Shown piece by piece: positions 4,776-5,679 of a stretch of 5,679 nt of DNA. Within the stretch, counting starts at the first letter, position 1, and each line of letters opens with the position of its first letter. The translations under genes were made by a program, and so were the position numbers. The stretch is from Candidatus Yanofskybacteria bacterium RIFOXYD1_FULL_42_10 (lineage in GTDB: Bacteria; Patescibacteriota; Minisyncoccia; 2-02-FULL-40-12; GWA2-44-9): NCBI GenBank assembly GCA_001795975.1, contig MGLG01000032.1, positions 1 through 5,679 on the forward strand, in the 5' to 3' direction. Below the pieces are notes generated by a model that had not been told where the DNA came from, made no database searches, and worked only from the letters and a program-made list of their open reading frames with translations.

Positions 4776-5679
4776 ATGTCAAAGCGCTTACTTTGGATAA
4801 TACTGATTTTAATAGTTTTCGGACTGGTAGTTTTATCTTCCGCGGGCATCGAGGCCGGCCAAAAAAAATTCAACTCCTCGTATTATTATGTGTTGCATCA
4901 GATTGAATTCGGGATTATTCCTGGACTTGCTTTAATGTTTCTTTTTTCAAAATTCCATCACAAGTTTTATAAAAAAATATCTTTTTTTCTTCTGTTTTTT
5001 GTTTTGGTTTTAATGATCCTGGTTTTTGTCCCCACCCTCGGGCAGGGACTGAAAGGAGCGACGAGGTGGCTCAATGTCGGACCGGTTTCTTTTCAGCCGT
5101 CCGAAATTTTAAAATTAGCGGTTGTTCTTTATCTTGCCGCTTGGTTCGGCGGGCGCAATGAAAGAATTAAAAATTGGACTTACGGGATGGCCCCGTTTTT
5201 TATAATTATGGCTTTTATCATGCTCCTCTTGGTGCTTCAGCCGGATGTCGGAACTTTAATTGTCGTGATGTGCATTGCGGGCGGAATTTATTTTTTTGCC
5301 GGCATAAGTTTAAAACAATTTTTGGGAATAGCCGGAATTTTGGCGGCCATCGTCGCTGTTTTTATTTGGGTTGAGCCGTATCGGCTCAACCGAATAAAGT
5401 CGTTTATCAATCCCTCCGTGGATCCGAGGGGCATATCCTATCAGATAAATCAATCCTTTGTGTCTATCGGGTCGGGCGGCTTGTTCGGGTTGGGATACAG
5501 CCAAAGCAAACAAAAGCTTGGTTTTTTGCCGGAAGTGGTGGGGGATTCAATCTTTGCCGTAATCGCTGAAGAGCTTGGTTTCGTCGGCGCGGCGGCAACT
5601 ATCGGCCTGTTCGTAGTTCTGTGTTTTATTTTAATACAAATTGCCAGAAACGCGCCCGACAAATTTTCGGCGCTGTTGG
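4776..5679 (+). CDS. ftsW: Peptidoglycan glycosyltransferase FtsW (SEDS family), 3' end outside window
   Basis: Polytopic membrane protein that polymerises lipid II into glycan strands at the division site, working with a class B penicillin-binding protein. The first 301 residues are present; the family usually has about 360-400, so the last helices are missing. Family signatures: GATRWLNVGPVSFQPSEILKL (94-114, with Arg97), LQPDVGT (154-160), PYRLNRIKSFINPSVDP (201-217), YQINQSFVSIGSGGLFGLG (222-240), QKLGFLPEVVGDSIFAVIAEELGFVG (246-271). Asp257 matches the catalytic Asp of SEDS enzymes (E. coli FtsW Asp297). FtsW is preferred over RodA because of the place beside mraY and the GSGGLFGLG...LPE pattern, but the paralogues are close. 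ATG 4776 is the first start after an in-frame TAG at 4761-4763. AAGGA (4770-4774) lies only one base before it, too close for a normal Shine-Dalgarno. An A8 run at 4861-4868 is in frame. Confidence 0.92.
   Translation, partial: MSKRLLWIILILIVFGLVVLSSAGIEAGQKKFNSSYYYVLHQIEFGIIPGLALMFLFSKFHHKFYKKISFFLLFFVLVLMILVFVPTLGQGLKGATRWLNVGPVSFQPSEILKLAVVLYLAAWFGGRNERIKNWTYGMAPFFIIMAFIMLLLVLQPDVGTLIVVMCIAGGIYFFAGISLKQFLGIAGILAAIVAVFIWVEPYRLNRIKSFINPSVDPRGISYQINQSFVSIGSGGLFGLGYSQSKQKLGFLPEVVGDSIFAVIAEELGFVGAAATIGLFVVLCFILIQIARNAPDKFSALL
5361..5398. repeat. Long imperfect palindrome inside ftsW
   Basis: 5369-5378 (GGTTGAGCCG) pairs perfectly with 5382-5391 (CGGCTCAACC) around the 3-base loop TAT. Beyond a small internal loop (5367-5368 against 5392), 5361-5366 (TTTATT) pairs perfectly with 5393-5398 (AATAAA), for 16 bp in total. 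It codes the VEPYRLNR region of FtsW, a loop conserved in the family, so part of the symmetry is constrained by protein sequence. The pairing is direct observation; any function is unproven. Confidence 0.6.

Noticed and set aside
222..5679. Possible UGA-as-glycine code (Absconditabacteria/Gracilibacteria)
   Set aside because: None of the five genes has an in-frame TGA, and conserved Gly positions use GGN codons, so the standard code applies.

Overview
The window looks like a chromosomal piece of a Candidate Phyla Radiation / Patescibacteria bacterium, most likely Parcubacteria-like. This is inferred from the moderately AT-rich DNA, compact genes with only weak ribosome-binding sites, a rearranged cell-wall/division cluster, a pared-down aspartyl-tRNA synthetase, and palindrome-rich intergenic DNA. 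All reading frames use the standard code; no in-frame TGA suggests the UGA=Gly code of Absconditabacteria/Gracilibacteria. Lineage is a judgement from style, not a database result.

Layout, all genes on the + strand: (a) 1-221, a non-coding, strongly palindromic region. It has a 27-bp repeat copy at the left edge, an inverted repeat enclosing a hairpin, and a compact element (97-211) that folds on paper into a cloverleaf of three abutting hairpins. (b) ddl, D-alanine--D-alanine ligase (222-1193). (c) A 66-bp gap with a perfect TATAAT box and a 16-bp-stem hairpin. (d) aspS, bacterial-type aspartyl-tRNA synthetase (1260-2660) that appears to lack the GAD insertion domain. (e) A membrane-anchored family S11 D,D-carboxypeptidase (2667-3602). 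(f) mraY (3621-4682). (g) A 93-bp gap holding an inverted second copy of the left-edge repeat, a promoter-like pair of hexamers and a small bulged stem. (h) ftsW (4776 to the right edge, truncated by the window).

Four of the five genes serve peptidoglycan. Ddl makes the D-Ala-D-Ala dipeptide that ends the stem peptide, MraY loads UDP-MurNAc-pentapeptide onto undecaprenyl phosphate to give lipid I, FtsW polymerises lipid II at the septum, and the carboxypeptidase trims the terminal D-Ala outside the membrane. The layout is a shuffled dcw cluster: murD, usually between mraY and ftsW, is absent there, and aspS and the carboxypeptidase sit between ddl and mraY. aspS, the carboxypeptidase and mraY are 6 and 18 bp apart and are probably co-transcribed.

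I see no mobile-element gene, CRISPR array, tRNA or rRNA, and no clearly novel protein system. The most unusual content is the structured repeat DNA at the left, its inverted partner before ftsW, the apparent GAD-less AspRS with mixed specificity residues, and a long imperfect palindrome inside ftsW.
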